From: Saprospirales bacterium
GTDB taxonomy: Bacteria; Bacteroidota; Bacteroidia; Chitinophagales; Saprospiraceae
DNA length: 64,000 bases
Assembly: GCA_007695035.1 (NCBI GenBank)
Contig: REEO01000037.1
Coordinates: 1-64,000, forward strand
Reading direction: 5' to 3'
Positions 36,016 through 46,056 of this stretch are shown here, in pieces; the stretch's first letter is position 1, and each line of letters starts with the position of its first letter. The notes beneath the pieces were generated by a model. The model did not search any database, was not told the DNA's origin, and saw nothing but the letters and a program-made list of their open reading frames with translations. The position numbers were made by a program, and so were the translations under genes.

Positions 36016-37383
36016 ATGAAGAAGTTTATAGAGACCCTCCAGAATATTTGGAAAATCCCCGAACTCAGACAGCGCATCATCTTTACGCTCGGTATGCTGG
36101 CTGTGTTTCGCTTTGGTTCCTATGTCGTGCTGCCCGGTGTTATGCCGGAAGTGCTTCAGGCTGCTACAGCCGAGCGATCTGCTCACGATATCCTTGGATT
36201 GATTAACATTTTTACCGGTGGTGCATTTAATAATGCCGCCGTTTTTGCATTGGGGATCATGCCCTATATCACCGCTGCGATTATTGTGCAGCTCCTTGGT
36301 TTTGCTGTCCCTTACTTTCAAAGACTGCAGCAAAAAGAAGGAGAGAGTGGTCGAAAAAAGCTTACTCAGATAACCAGGTTGCTGACTGTGGCCATTACCC
36401 TTGTTCAGGGTGGTGGATATCTCAGTTTGGTAGCTTCATTCGGTGCAATCGACCCGAATGTTCCACCGGGCATATTCTGGATTTCCAATATTATCATCTT
36501 GAGTACCGGTACCACTTTTGCAATGTGGCTCGGTGAGCGAATAACCGATCGGGGTATTGGAAATGGTATATCGCTCCTCATTACCATAGGTATCATTGCG
36601 ATGCTCCCACAGGCATTTGCCTTCGAGGTGGTTGCACAGGTTGAAACCAGTGGATTCTTTATACTCGTATTGGAGCTCGCCTGTCTCTTCCTGGTGGTTA
36701 TGGCCACCGTACTGATAGTACAGGGGGTGCGAAAAATTCCAATCCAGTTTGCCAAGCGAATGGTTGGAAGGGGAGATGCCAATATGCCGGTCAGTGGTGC
36801 CAGAGATTATATCCCACTGAAAGTAAATGCCTCTGGTGTGATGCCGATTATCTTTGCCCAGGCACTGATGTTCCTGCCCATGACATTGGCGCAGTACACC
36901 ATGCAAGACGGAGAAATGGCCGCTACCGGATGGTTGAGTGAATTGAATGACCCCTTCTCGCTGCTATACTCTATAATCTACTTTGTACTCGTAGTTGTCT
37001 TTACTTACGTCTACACTGCATTGATTGTGAATCCCAAGCAGTACGCTGAATACCTGAAGCGTCAAAATGCATTTATTCCGGGAATTAAACCCGGGAAAGC
37101 AACTGAGGAGTTTATCGACTCCACGACCACTAGAGTGACGCTCCCAGGATCTATATTCCTGGGTATTATTGCGATACTACCGGCTGTCGCCGTTGCCATG
37201 GGCGTGAATCCTTCCTTTGCATTGTTCTTCGGAGGTACATCGCTGCTGATTTTGGTTGCTGTGGTACTGGATACCTTGCAGCAAGTGGAGAGCTACCTGT
37301 TGATGCGCAAATACGACGGTCTGGTGAAGAGCGGTCGAATAAAAGGACGAAGCCAGGGAATGCAGATTGGTGCAAGTATGTAA
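36016..37383 (+). CDS. secY: Protein translocase subunit SecY
   Basis: 455 residues with ten predicted membrane helices, the pore of the Sec translocon in the inner membrane. Family blocks: LGIMPYITAAIIVQLLG (TM2), GERITDRGIGNGISLLI (cytoplasmic loop/TM4), NASGVMPIIFAQALMFLP (TM7 region), and QNAFIPGIKPGKATEEFI in the last loops. Encoded inside the ribosomal cluster as in most bacteria; adk, which follows secY elsewhere, is missing, and map comes 15 nt later. Confidence 0.98.
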   Translation: MKKFIETLQNIWKIPELRQRIIFTLGMLAVFRFGSYVVLPGVMPEVLQAATAERSAHDILGLINIFTGGAFNNAAVFALGIMPYITAAIIVQLLGFAVPYFQRLQQKEGESGRKKLTQITRLLTVAITLVQGGGYLSLVASFGAIDPNVPPGIFWISNIIILSTGTTFAMWLGERITDRGIGNGISLLITIGIIAMLPQAFAFEVVAQVETSGFFILVLELACLFLVVMATVLIVQGVRKIPIQFAKRMVGRGDANMPVSGARDYIPLKVNASGVMPIIFAQALMFLPMTLAQYTMQDGEMAATGWLSELNDPFSLLYSIIYFVLVVVFTYVYTALIVNPKQYAEYLKRQNAFIPGIKPGKATEEFIDSTTTRVTLPGSIFLGIIAILPAVAVAMGVNPSFALFFGGTSLLILVAVVLDTLQQVESYLLMRKYDGLVKSGRIKGRSQGMQIGASM

Positions 37384-37398
37384 ATCCCTATAGTTTCC

Positions 37399-38211
37399 AT
37401 GGTTTTTGGACCCAAAATTCGCGCTAAGACTGAAGAGGAAATCGGGTATTTGAAAGAGAATTGCCTGCTGGTCTGCGAAACCCTCGCATTGATCGCAAGT
37501 CATATAAAACCCGGAATTACCGGGATGGACCTGGATGAAATAGCCGAGGAGTTTATAAGGAGCAAAGGCTCTGTTCCCGGCTTTAAAGGACTTTATGATT
37601 TTCCCGCCACACTCTGCATCTCCCCCAATTCAGCAGTTGTTCACGGAATTCCTCATAACCAGCCTTTCAGTGAGGGTGACATAATATCCATTGACTGCGG
37701 TACATATAAAAATGGGTTTTATGGAGACGCTGCATACACTTTTGCAATCGCTCCCGTAAAACCCCCGGTCGAAAAACTATTGAAAGTTACCAGGCAGGCT
37801 CTTCAACTGGGAATAGACATGGCCAGACCCGGCAAAAGAGTCGGAGATATTGGTTTCGCTATACAAAATCACTGCGAGCGGGTGAACCGCTTTTCAATCG
37901 TTCGACAGCTGGTCGGGCACGGAATAGGCAGCAAATTGCATGAACCCCCGGAAATACCAAACTTTGGTAAAAAAGGCAGAGGGGCAAAATTGATACCCAA
38001 TATGACCATTGCTATTGAGCCCATGGTCAATATGGGGCGGAAAGAAATAAAACAGGATCCCGATGGCTGGACCATTTACACCCGCGACGGGAGCCCAAGT
38101 GCACACTTCGAACACTCGATTGTTGTCCGCGAAGAAGGCGCTGAATTACTCAGCGACCATAAAATTATTGATGAATCTGTAAAAAATAATGAATTTCTTG
38201 CACTTATCTAA
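37399..38211 (+). CDS. map: Type I methionine aminopeptidase
   Basis: 270 residues; removes the initiator methionine from nascent proteins. The five metal ligands are recognisable: Asp in SIDCGTYKNGFYGDAAYTF (two), His in GHGIGSKLHEPP, Glu in IEPMVNMG, and Glu in AHFEHSIVV; the substrate-site His is in VVHGIPH. Insertion MGRKEIKQDPDGWTIYTRDGS before the last ligand is common in the family. Located between secY and infA. Confidence 0.97.
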   Translation: MVFGPKIRAKTEEEIGYLKENCLLVCETLALIASHIKPGITGMDLDEIAEEFIRSKGSVPGFKGLYDFPATLCISPNSAVVHGIPHNQPFSEGDIISIDCGTYKNGFYGDAAYTFAIAPVKPPVEKLLKVTRQALQLGIDMARPGKRVGDIGFAIQNHCERVNRFSIVRQLVGHGIGSKLHEPPEIPNFGKKGRGAKLIPNMTIAIEPMVNMGRKEIKQDPDGWTIYTRDGSPSAHFEHSIVVREEGAELLSDHKIIDESVKNNEFLALI

Positions 38212-38247
38212 CAAAATAGTCCGATATTTGCAGTCCGAAAATTGAAT

Positions 38248-38466
38248 ATGGCCAAACAAGAGGTAATAAAGCAAGACGGAATCATTGAAGAAGCGTTGTC
38301 TAACGCAATGTTCAGGGTTCGTTTGGAGAATGATCACGAAATAATCGCCACCATCTCCGGAAAAATGCGGATGAACTACATTCGTATCTTACCGGGTGAC
38401 AAAGTGGCCGTAGAAATGTCTCCTTACGATCTGACCAGAGGTAGGATTACCTACCGTTATAAATAA
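38248..38466 (+). CDS. infA: Translation initiation factor IF-1
   Basis: 72 residues from ATG 38248, the canonical length and start ([17 protein letters not shown]); the frame's TTG two codons earlier is not needed. OB fold with [49 protein letters not shown]. It occupies the A site during initiation. GATATTTG at 38223-38230 is one mismatch from a -7 element and might give extra transcription from the map-infA gap. Confidence 0.98.
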   Translation: MAKQEVIKQDGIIEEALSNAMFRVRLENDHEIIATISGKMRMNYIRILPGDKVAVEMSPYDLTRGRITYRYK

Positions 38467-38494
38467 TTCTATAACGCACATAATATCAATAGTC

Positions 38495-38611
38495 ATGAAA
38501 GTACGTGCATCTGTAAAGAAGCGTTCTGCCGATTGTAAGATCATTCGCAGAAAAGGTAAAATTTACGTTATTAATAAAAAGAATCCCCGGTTCAAACAAC
38601 GTCAGGGGTAA
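38495..38611 (+). CDS. rpmJ: 50S ribosomal protein L36, zinc-free form
   Basis: 38 residues, [19 protein letters not shown] then [19 protein letters not shown], with stop TAA at 38609-38611. In the zinc-binding form positions 11, 14, 27 and 33 are Cys, Cys, Cys and His; here they are Ser, Cys, Asn and Phe, so it cannot form the zinc site. This is the usual form in Bacteroidota. It lies between infA and rpsM in the standard place. Confidence 0.96.
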   Translation: MKVRASVKKRSADCKIIRRKGKIYVINKKNPRFKQRQG

Positions 38612-38636
38612 TTCATAATATTTAGGACATTATAAT

Positions 38637-39014
38637 ATGGCACGAATAGTAGGTGTAGATCTTCCGAGACACAAAAGGGGCGTTATAGCGCTCACTTATA
38701 TTTACGGAATTGGGAAAACCAGATCTGAAAAAATCCTCGATCTGGTGAATGTTGATCACAGCATTAAGGTTCAGGATTGGTCTGATGAGCAAATCAGAGC
38801 CATTGCATCCCTTATACAGGACGAGATCAAGGTAGAGGGTGAGCTTCGCGGTGAAGTGCAAACCAACATCAAGCGCCTGATGGATATCGCATCCTACAGG
38901 GGTCTCAGACACAGAAAGGGGTTGCCCGTTCGTGGTCAGCGCACCAAAACCAATGCCCGTACAAGAAAAGGACGGAAGAAAACTGTTGCTAACAAGAAAA
39001 AGGTGACGAAGTAA
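38637..39014 (+). CDS. rpsM: 30S ribosomal protein S13
   Basis: 125 residues. [34 protein letters not shown] and [25 protein letters not shown] are diagnostic; the tail [12 protein letters not shown] reaches toward the P site. S13 forms bridges with the large subunit. The 47-nt spacer to rpsK may be folded over the rpsK start. Confidence 0.98.
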   Translation: MARIVGVDLPRHKRGVIALTYIYGIGKTRSEKILDLVNVDHSIKVQDWSDEQIRAIASLIQDEIKVEGELRGEVQTNIKRLMDIASYRGLRHRKGLPVRGQRTKTNARTRKGRKKTVANKKKVTK

Positions 39015-39018
39015 TTGG

Positions 39019-39071
39019 CTTTGCACCATTGTTTTATCTTATTGCTTAAGATTTTTACCAAATGGCTAAAG
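39019..39071 (+). promoter_or_regulatory. rpsM-rpsK spacer with a stem covering the rpsK start codon
   Basis: CTTT (39019-39022) can pair with AAAG (39068-39071) and CCATT (39026-39030) with AATGG (39061-39065), which contains the rpsK ATG. Inside, ATCTTA (39036-39041) pairs with TAAGAT (39047-39052). The motif TGGCTTTGCACCA (39016-39028) recurs at 12 of 13 positions in the rpsD-rpoA spacer. Confidence 0.4.
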
Positions 39072-39451
39072 GAAGAAAAATAGTTAGAAAGCGAAAGGTT
39101 AAAGTGGATCCGAGAGGAATCGCGTTCATTCAAGCCTCTTTCAACAATATTATTATTTCGCTCACAAACAAGCAGGGCGATGTGATAGCCTGGTCTTCTG
39201 CTGGTAAGGCCGGTTTCAGAGGGTCCAAGAAAAATACCCCATATGCCGCTCAGGTCGCTGCATCTGAAGCTGCACAAAAGGCATTTGATGCCGGCATGCG
39301 CTCGTGTACAGTTTACGTCAAAGGCCCCGGCTCGGGACGTGAATCTGCAATCAGGGCAATTGACAATGGCGGAATAAAGGTTTCAAAGATCAAGGATGTT
39401 ACTCCGCTGCCGCACAATGGCTGCAGACCACCCAAGAAAAGAAGGGTTTGA
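39062..39451 (+). CDS. rpsK: 30S ribosomal protein S11
   Basis: 129 residues. S11 lies on the platform near the mRNA exit. [47 protein letters not shown] and [17 protein letters not shown] are the classical signatures. The start codon falls in a potential stem with the upstream spacer, which could reduce its translation unless a protein or the ribosome opens it. Confidence 0.98.
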   Translation: MAKGRKIVRKRKVKVDPRGIAFIQASFNNIIISLTNKQGDVIAWSSAGKAGFRGSKKNTPYAAQVAASEAAQKAFDAGMRSCTVYVKGPGSGRESAIRAIDNGGIKVSKIKDVTPLPHNGCRPPKKRRV

Positions 39452-39486
39452 TCGATTATTTTATCTGAAAGAAAGATTTTTAGAAA

Positions 39487-40098
39487 ATGGCAAGATATAC
39501 CGGACCAATCACGAAAAAGGCAAGGGCAATTGGAGAGCCTATATTCGGTTACGACCGCGCTTTTGAAAGAAAAAAACACCCCCCGGGTCAGCATGGTCCC
39601 TCAAAGAGAAGAAAGCAAAAATCCGATTACGCTATTCAGCTGAGAGAGAAGCAGAAGGCTAAATATACCTATGGTTTGCTGGAAAGACAATTCCGCAACC
39701 TGTTTAATAAAGCGAATAGCAAGTCGGGTGTTACCGGTGAGTTACTCCTTCAACTTCTGGAAGCTCGCCTGGATAATGTAGTCTTTAGATTGGGATTGGC
39801 ACCCACCCGAAGAGCTGCCAGACAGCTTGTAAATCACAAGCACATCGCTGTAAATGGTAGGTTGTCCGATATCCCGTCTCATACATTGAGACCCGGCGAT
39901 GTGATAACTGTTCGCGGTAAATCCCGCAACCTGAATATCATTCAATCCAGCATCAACCAAAAAGCTGATGTTCGAAAGTTTGGCTGGCTGGAATGGAATC
40001 CTGACAAACTCCAGGGAAAATTTTTGGAATACCCCGAGCGGGAAGCTATTCCAGAGAACATCAACGAACAGCTCATCGTTGAACTCTATTCAAAATAA
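39487..40098 (+). CDS. rpsD: 30S ribosomal protein S4
   Basis: 203 residues. S4 is a primary 16S rRNA binder and in many bacteria regulates its own operon. [37 protein letters not shown], the S4 RNA-binding domain [30 protein letters not shown], and the C-terminus [11 protein letters not shown] are clear. The N-terminal zinc-knuckle Cys residues of some S4 proteins are absent. A strong hairpin follows its stop. Confidence 0.98.
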   Translation: MARYTGPITKKARAIGEPIFGYDRAFERKKHPPGQHGPSKRRKQKSDYAIQLREKQKAKYTYGLLERQFRNLFNKANSKSGVTGELLLQLLEARLDNVVFRLGLAPTRRAARQLVNHKHIAVNGRLSDIPSHTLRPGDVITVRGKSRNLNIIQSSINQKADVRKFGWLEWNPDKLQGKFLEYPEREAIPENINEQLIVELYSK

Positions 40099-40103
40099 AA
40101 CTC

Positions 40104-40138
40104 AGCTGGCTTTGTACCACATCAAGTGCAAAGCCGCT
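40104..40138 (+). promoter_or_regulatory. Strong hairpin in the rpsD-rpoA spacer
   Basis: AGC-GGCTTTG (40104-40114, one bulged T) pairs with CAAAGCC-GCT (40129-40138); after a 3-nt bulge, CAC (40118-40120) pairs with GTG (40126-40128) around loop ATCAA. About 13 base pairs in total. It starts 5 nt after the rpsD stop; the rpoA ATG is 46 nt further on. No U-tract. Confidence 0.55.
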
Positions 40139-40184
40139 GCTATTTTCTGTCTTTTGGCATTCATACACTTCAAGAGTCTAAATT

Positions 40185-41183
40185 ATGCAATTATTAAATT
40201 TCCATAAACCAGATAAAATCATTCTGCAAAAGGCTAACGATTTCGATGGTCAATTCGAATTCAAGCCTTTGGAACCGGGATTTGGTCAGACGATAGGAAA
40301 CTCTCTTCGTAGGGTTTTGCTTTCTTCGCTGGAGGGCTGTGCCATATCTGCTGTCAGAATTGCAGGTGTGGAACACGAATTCTCCACAATTAAGGGGGTC
40401 GTCGAAGATGTGGTTGATATAGTGCTAAACCTCAAACAGGTAAGATTTAAGTACCTCCTTGATGCCGAAGATTTTGAAGAGGAAATTATCTACCTGACAA
40501 TCTCGGGAAAAGAAGTTTTTACCGGTGCGGATATTCAGGGCAATACCAATGTATTTGAAGTGATGAATCCCGAGGTCGAGATTTGCCACATGGATACTTC
40601 AGTCAGTCTTGAAATGGAATTGACCATCTCCAAGGGAAGGGGTTATGTGCCCGCAGAGGAACACAAATCAAAGGACATGCCCATTGGAGTGATTCCCGTT
40701 GATGCCATCTACACCCCAATTAAGAATGTGGCCTACAAAATTTCCAATACCAGGGTTGGTCAGCGCACAGATTATGAAAAACTGGATATCAATGTGGTTA
40801 CCGATGGAACGGTCCACCCGGAAGAAGCAATTAAAGAAGCTTCCAGGATTTTGATCCAGCACCTGATGCTCATCACCGATGAGAATATTACCTTCGATGA
40901 TGTAGCAGGACGCCAGGATGATATTGTGGATGAGCACGTATTGCACATGCGTAAACTACTCAAAACGGCACTCGAAGACCTCGATCTGTCCGTAAGGGCC
41001 TACAATTGCCTTAAAGCTGCAAAGATTAATACACTCGGAGAACTCGTTCAATACGAACCTCACGAACTGCTGAAATTTAGGAATTTCGGTCGCAAATCGC
41101 TGGTGGAAATAGAGGAATTGTTACAAGATAAAAATCTCGAGTTTGGAATGGACCTCGGTAAGTACCGACTCGAAGAAAATTAA
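40185..41183 (+). CDS. rpoA: DNA-directed RNA polymerase subunit alpha
   Basis: 332 residues. The N-terminal dimerisation domain (about 1-235) includes FEFKPLEPGFGQTIGNSLRRVLLSSLEGCAISAVRI and the assembly block TPIKNVAYKISNTRVGQRTDYEKLDINVVTDG. The alpha-CTD (about 255-325: ALEDLDLSVRAYNCLKAAKINTLGELVQYEPHELLKFRNFGRKSLVEIEE) is intact. Sits between rpsD and rplQ, each side with a structured spacer. Confidence 0.98.
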   Translation: MQLLNFHKPDKIILQKANDFDGQFEFKPLEPGFGQTIGNSLRRVLLSSLEGCAISAVRIAGVEHEFSTIKGVVEDVVDIVLNLKQVRFKYLLDAEDFEEEIIYLTISGKEVFTGADIQGNTNVFEVMNPEVEICHMDTSVSLEMELTISKGRGYVPAEEHKSKDMPIGVIPVDAIYTPIKNVAYKISNTRVGQRTDYEKLDINVVTDGTVHPEEAIKEASRILIQHLMLITDENITFDDVAGRQDDIVDEHVLHMRKLLKTALEDLDLSVRAYNCLKAAKINTLGELVQYEPHELLKFRNFGRKSLVEIEELLQDKNLEFGMDLGKYRLEEN

Positions 41184-41200
41184 AAAACTATATTAGTTCA

Positions 41201-41237
41201 TTGCATTTACCGTCGATACAATTATCCGGTGATGCGA
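41201..41237 (+). promoter_or_regulatory. Hairpin in the rpoA-rplQ spacer
   Basis: UUGCAU...ACCG (41201-41212) pairs with CGGU-G-AUGC-GA (41227-41237) with one bulge; within it GATA (41215-41218) pairs with TATC (41223-41226) around loop CAAT. About 15 pairs. It ends 16 nt before the rplQ ATG. Confidence 0.5.
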
Positions 41238-41253
41238 AGTTAAAAAATTGATC

Positions 41254-41787
41254 ATGAGACACGGAAAGCGTTTTAATCAGCTAAAGAGAAAGAAAGGCCA
41301 CAGGGACGCCACTCTAATGAATATGTCCAATGCTCTTATAAAGCATAAGCGCATTTTTACAACCCTGGCCAAAGCCAAGGCCCTCAGGAAACATGTAGAG
41401 CCTATCATTACAAAAAGTAAAACCAATACCACGCATTCGAGAAGGGTGGTGTTCAGCTACCTGAAGAATAAAAATTCCGTGGATGAGTTATTTTCCATAA
41501 TCGCCGCTAAAATTGGTGATCGCCCCGGTGGTTACCTCCGCGTAATGAAGACCGGTTTCAGACCAAGTGATGGAGCAGAACTCGCTATGATTGAATTTGT
41601 GGACTTCAATGAACTGTACACCGGCAAGCATGAAGCTGCAGAGACCGGTGGAAGACGTCGCAGAAGAAGAACCAGAAGAGGTGGATCCGGTGTTAGCAGC
41701 TCAGGTGGTGCAGTTAAAACTGCCGCATCAGCCACAGCAGTCGCTGCTGCAGCGACCAAAGCGGGTGGTTCAGACGAGGAAGAATAA
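41254..41787 (+). CDS. rplQ: 50S ribosomal protein L17 with C-terminal extension
   Basis: 177 residues from ATG 41254 (a TTG two codons upstream is in frame); the E. coli protein has 127. The core MRHGKRFNQLKRKKGHRDATLMNMSNALIKHKRIFTTLAKAKALRKHVEPIIT and RPGGYLRVMKTGFRPSDGAELAMIEFV is normal. The extra ~50 residues begin with a basic patch (GGRRRRRRTRRGG) and continue as Ser/Ala/Gly/Thr-rich low complexity ending SDEEE. Such tails are common in this phylum. Last gene of the superoperon. Confidence 0.96.
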   Translation: MRHGKRFNQLKRKKGHRDATLMNMSNALIKHKRIFTTLAKAKALRKHVEPIITKSKTNTTHSRRVVFSYLKNKNSVDELFSIIAAKIGDRPGGYLRVMKTGFRPSDGAELAMIEFVDFNELYTGKHEAAETGGRRRRRRTRRGGSGVSSSGGAVKTAASATAVAAAATKAGGSDEEE

Positions 41788-41852
41788 TTACTCCTCAGTT
41801 CTCTACTTGCGGTCGTTTATTTATTAGCAAGAGAATTTCAGACAAATATTTT

Positions 41853-41886
41853 AAGGGATGGTGGCATGTGCTTCCATCCCTTTTTC
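41853..41886 (+). terminator. Intrinsic terminator of the ribosomal superoperon
   Basis: Perfect 9-bp stem AAGGGATGG (41853-41861) / CCATCCCTT (41874-41882) with a 12-nt loop, running into TTTTTC. It lies 65 nt after the rplQ stop and before the carA promoter. Confidence 0.85.
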
Positions 41887-41933
41887 TGTTTCCCCTTTTC
41901 CCGAATAGGGACCATCCATTTTTAGGGAATGAT

Positions 41934-41941
41934 TATCTTTG
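41934..41941 (+). promoter_or_regulatory. carA promoter -7 element
   Basis: TATCTTTG matches TAnnTTTG, ending 18 nt before the carA ATG, so the leader would be only about 12-15 nt. Confidence 0.6.
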
Positions 41942-41959
41942 CCCTAAATTGGTATAATT

Positions 41960-44361
<2,402 letters not shown>

Positions 44362-44639
44362 ACCCACTGTACGGGGGAAAGTGTATTGACTTACCGGCCC
44401 CTTGAAGGGGTATCTTCGTACTTTTTTGTCAGCTTTTTTCCTCTTGGCTTTATGTCGAATGAGAAAATCGGTGACTCATCTTCGTATAGGTTAATTTTTA
44501 TTTGTAAATTACTGATTAAGTGTATTCTACAAATACAGATAAAAAAATTATTAAAACACATTAAAAAAAAGTATAATATGTTTGCCTGAATTATCCCTCA
44601 CTGACTACCTTTGCCAAACATATTAAATAAAACTGTAAT
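44362..44639. other. eno-ftsB intergenic region
   Basis: 278 bp. Small stem CCCC-TTGAA-GGGG (44398-44410), with a T-run 15 nt later that could end eno transcription weakly; a stem TGTATT/AATACA (44521-44537); a very A/T-rich stretch; and the ftsB promoter with its repeats from 44574 on. Confidence 0.5.
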
Positions 44640-44646
44640 ATGTTTA
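44574..44646 (+). repeat. Three-copy repeat TAATATGTTTG around the ftsB-like promoter and start codon
   Basis: TAATATGTTTG at 44574-44584, its exact reverse complement CAAACATATTA at 44615-44625, and TAATATGTTTA at 44636-44646 (10 of 11). Copies 2 and 3 can form a perfect 10-bp RNA hairpin (44616-44625 / 44636-44645, loop 10 nt) that buries the ATG at 44640. Confidence 0.8.
44581..44613 (+). promoter_or_regulatory. ftsB-like gene promoter, -33 and -7 elements
   Basis: TTTG (44581-44584) and TACCTTTG (44606-44613) with 21 bp between them; the best full match to the Bacteroidota consensus in this window. Transcription would start near 44617-44620, about 20 nt before the ATG. Confidence 0.65.
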
Positions 44647-44945
44647 GGAAGAAGTGGGATAAAATATGGGGGAGCATTCCTTTGCCGCTCAGGAACAAAT
44701 ACATTTTGGTTGTATTGGTTTTCGGCATTTGGATGATCTTTTTTGACAAGCAGAGCGTGATTAAGCACTACAAGTTGCAAAAGCAATTGAGCAACATGCA
44801 CAATGAGATGGATTACTACCGGGAGGAGATAGATAGAATTGAGATGGAACGCGCTGAAATGGAGGAAGATATAGAGCGATATGTCAGGGAGCGGTATTTT
44901 ATGTCAAAAGAAAATGAAGATGTTTTTGTGATCAAAAGAAAATAA
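44640..44945 (+). CDS. FtsB/DivIC-family septum formation initiator
   Basis: 101 residues. One membrane helix at about 20-38 (YILVVLVFGIWMIFFD), a short basic cytoplasmic N-terminus, then a periplasmic coiled coil (IKHYKLQKQLSNMHNEMDYYREEIDRIEMERAEMEEDIERYVRERYFM) and the family's E-R-Y-x-M-x-x-x-x-E-D-V-F ending. FtsB-type proteins join FtsL and FtsQ in the divisome. The start codon lies inside a potential 5' hairpin, suggesting tight control. sucD follows 43 nt later. Confidence 0.9.
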   Translation: MFRKKWDKIWGSIPLPLRNKYILVVLVFGIWMIFFDKQSVIKHYKLQKQLSNMHNEMDYYREEIDRIEMERAEMEEDIERYVRERYFMSKENEDVFVIKRK

Positions 44946-44988
44946 TTCAGAACTTCACGGCTTCATTTAGGAAAATACAGAACGTGAT

Positions 44989-45858
44989 ATGTCAGTATTA
45001 GTTAATAAGAATTCAAGAGTAATTGTCCAGGGATTTACTGGAAAAGAAGGCTCCTTTCATGCCGAACAGATGATAGAATACGGAACTCCTGTAGTAGGTG
45101 GTGTTACGCCGGGAAAAGGAGGAAAAGAGCATCTTGGAAAGCCGGTTTTCAATACAGTTTCTGAGGCAGTTGAGAAAGAGGGGGCCGATACCTCTGTGAT
45201 TTTTGTACCGCCTCCTTTTGCGGCCGATGCCATTATGGAAGCTGCTGAGGCGGGCATTAAAGTAATTGTGTGTATCACAGAAGGTATTCCCGTGCAGGAC
45301 ATGCTCAAGGCCTCCTCGTATATTGCCAATAAGGATTGCAGGCTGGTGGGCCCAAATTGTCCGGGTGTGATCACTCCGGGTGAGGCCAAGGTCGGAATCA
45401 TGCCGGGCTTTATTCACAAGCGTGGAAATGTAGGGATTGTTTCCAGGTCTGGTACATTGACCTATGAGGCGGTGGACCAGGTGACCAAAGCAGGTTTGGG
45501 TCAATCGACTTGTATTGGAATTGGTGGAGACCCTGTCGTTGGAACGACCACGAGGGATGCCATTGAGTTGCTGATGAACGACGACGAGACTGCGGGAATC
45601 ATTATGATTGGTGAGATTGGTGGTAACATGGAAGCCAATGCTGCTCACTGGGTCAGAGAAAACGGTACCAAACCCGTAGTTGGTTTTATCGCCGGACAAA
45701 CTGCACCCAAAGGGAGGACCATGGGTCATGCCGGAGCGATTATTGGAGGGAAAGACGATACAGCCGAGGCCAAAATGGGTATCATGCGCGAATGCGGTAT
45801 ACATGTGGTGGAATCACCCGCACATATTGGTAAAACGATGGCTGACTTACTCAAGTAA
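44989..45858 (+). CDS. sucD: Succinyl-CoA synthetase alpha subunit
   Basis: 289 residues. Interconverts succinyl-CoA and succinate with substrate-level phosphorylation. [29 protein letters not shown] is the CoA-binding start, [20 protein letters not shown] the middle signature, and [12 protein letters not shown] carries the phosphorylated His247. The beta subunit gene sucC is not adjacent. Likely cotranscribed with the ftsB-like gene. Confidence 0.97.
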   Translation: MSVLVNKNSRVIVQGFTGKEGSFHAEQMIEYGTPVVGGVTPGKGGKEHLGKPVFNTVSEAVEKEGADTSVIFVPPPFAADAIMEAAEAGIKVIVCITEGIPVQDMLKASSYIANKDCRLVGPNCPGVITPGEAKVGIMPGFIHKRGNVGIVSRSGTLTYEAVDQVTKAGLGQSTCIGIGGDPVVGTTTRDAIELLMNDDETAGIIMIGEIGGNMEANAAHWVRENGTKPVVGFIAGQTAPKGRTMGHAGAIIGGKDDTAEAKMGIMRECGIHVVESPAHIGKTMADLLK

Positions 45859-46056
45859 GGATCCCATCTATTGATCGGGACTTCATTTTCCAAAAGTTTT
45901 CCTTATTGAATCCACCGAATAAAATGCCATTGCTCATAGGGGCCTTTTGGTTCTGAGATGTCAATTGTATTCACCTCAAAAAGGGACTCCATTAGCGAGG
46001 TATTTTCAGGAATAATTGGTAGAATTACTCACAAATGGGGTAGAGGTTCGTTGGGT

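Noticed and set aside
35632-36333. 233-codon minus-strand frame across rplO-secY
   Set aside because: Antisense shadow of two conserved genes.
44574-44625. Invertible promoter flanked by inverted repeats at the ftsB-like gene
   Set aside because: The arms are 11 bp with only 30 bp between them; known invertible promoters of Bacteroidota have longer segments and a recombinase, none of which is seen. Operator or RNA hairpin is more likely.
45013-45804. 263-codon open frame antisense to sucD
   Set aside because: Lies entirely inside a highly conserved gene; mirror of codon bias.
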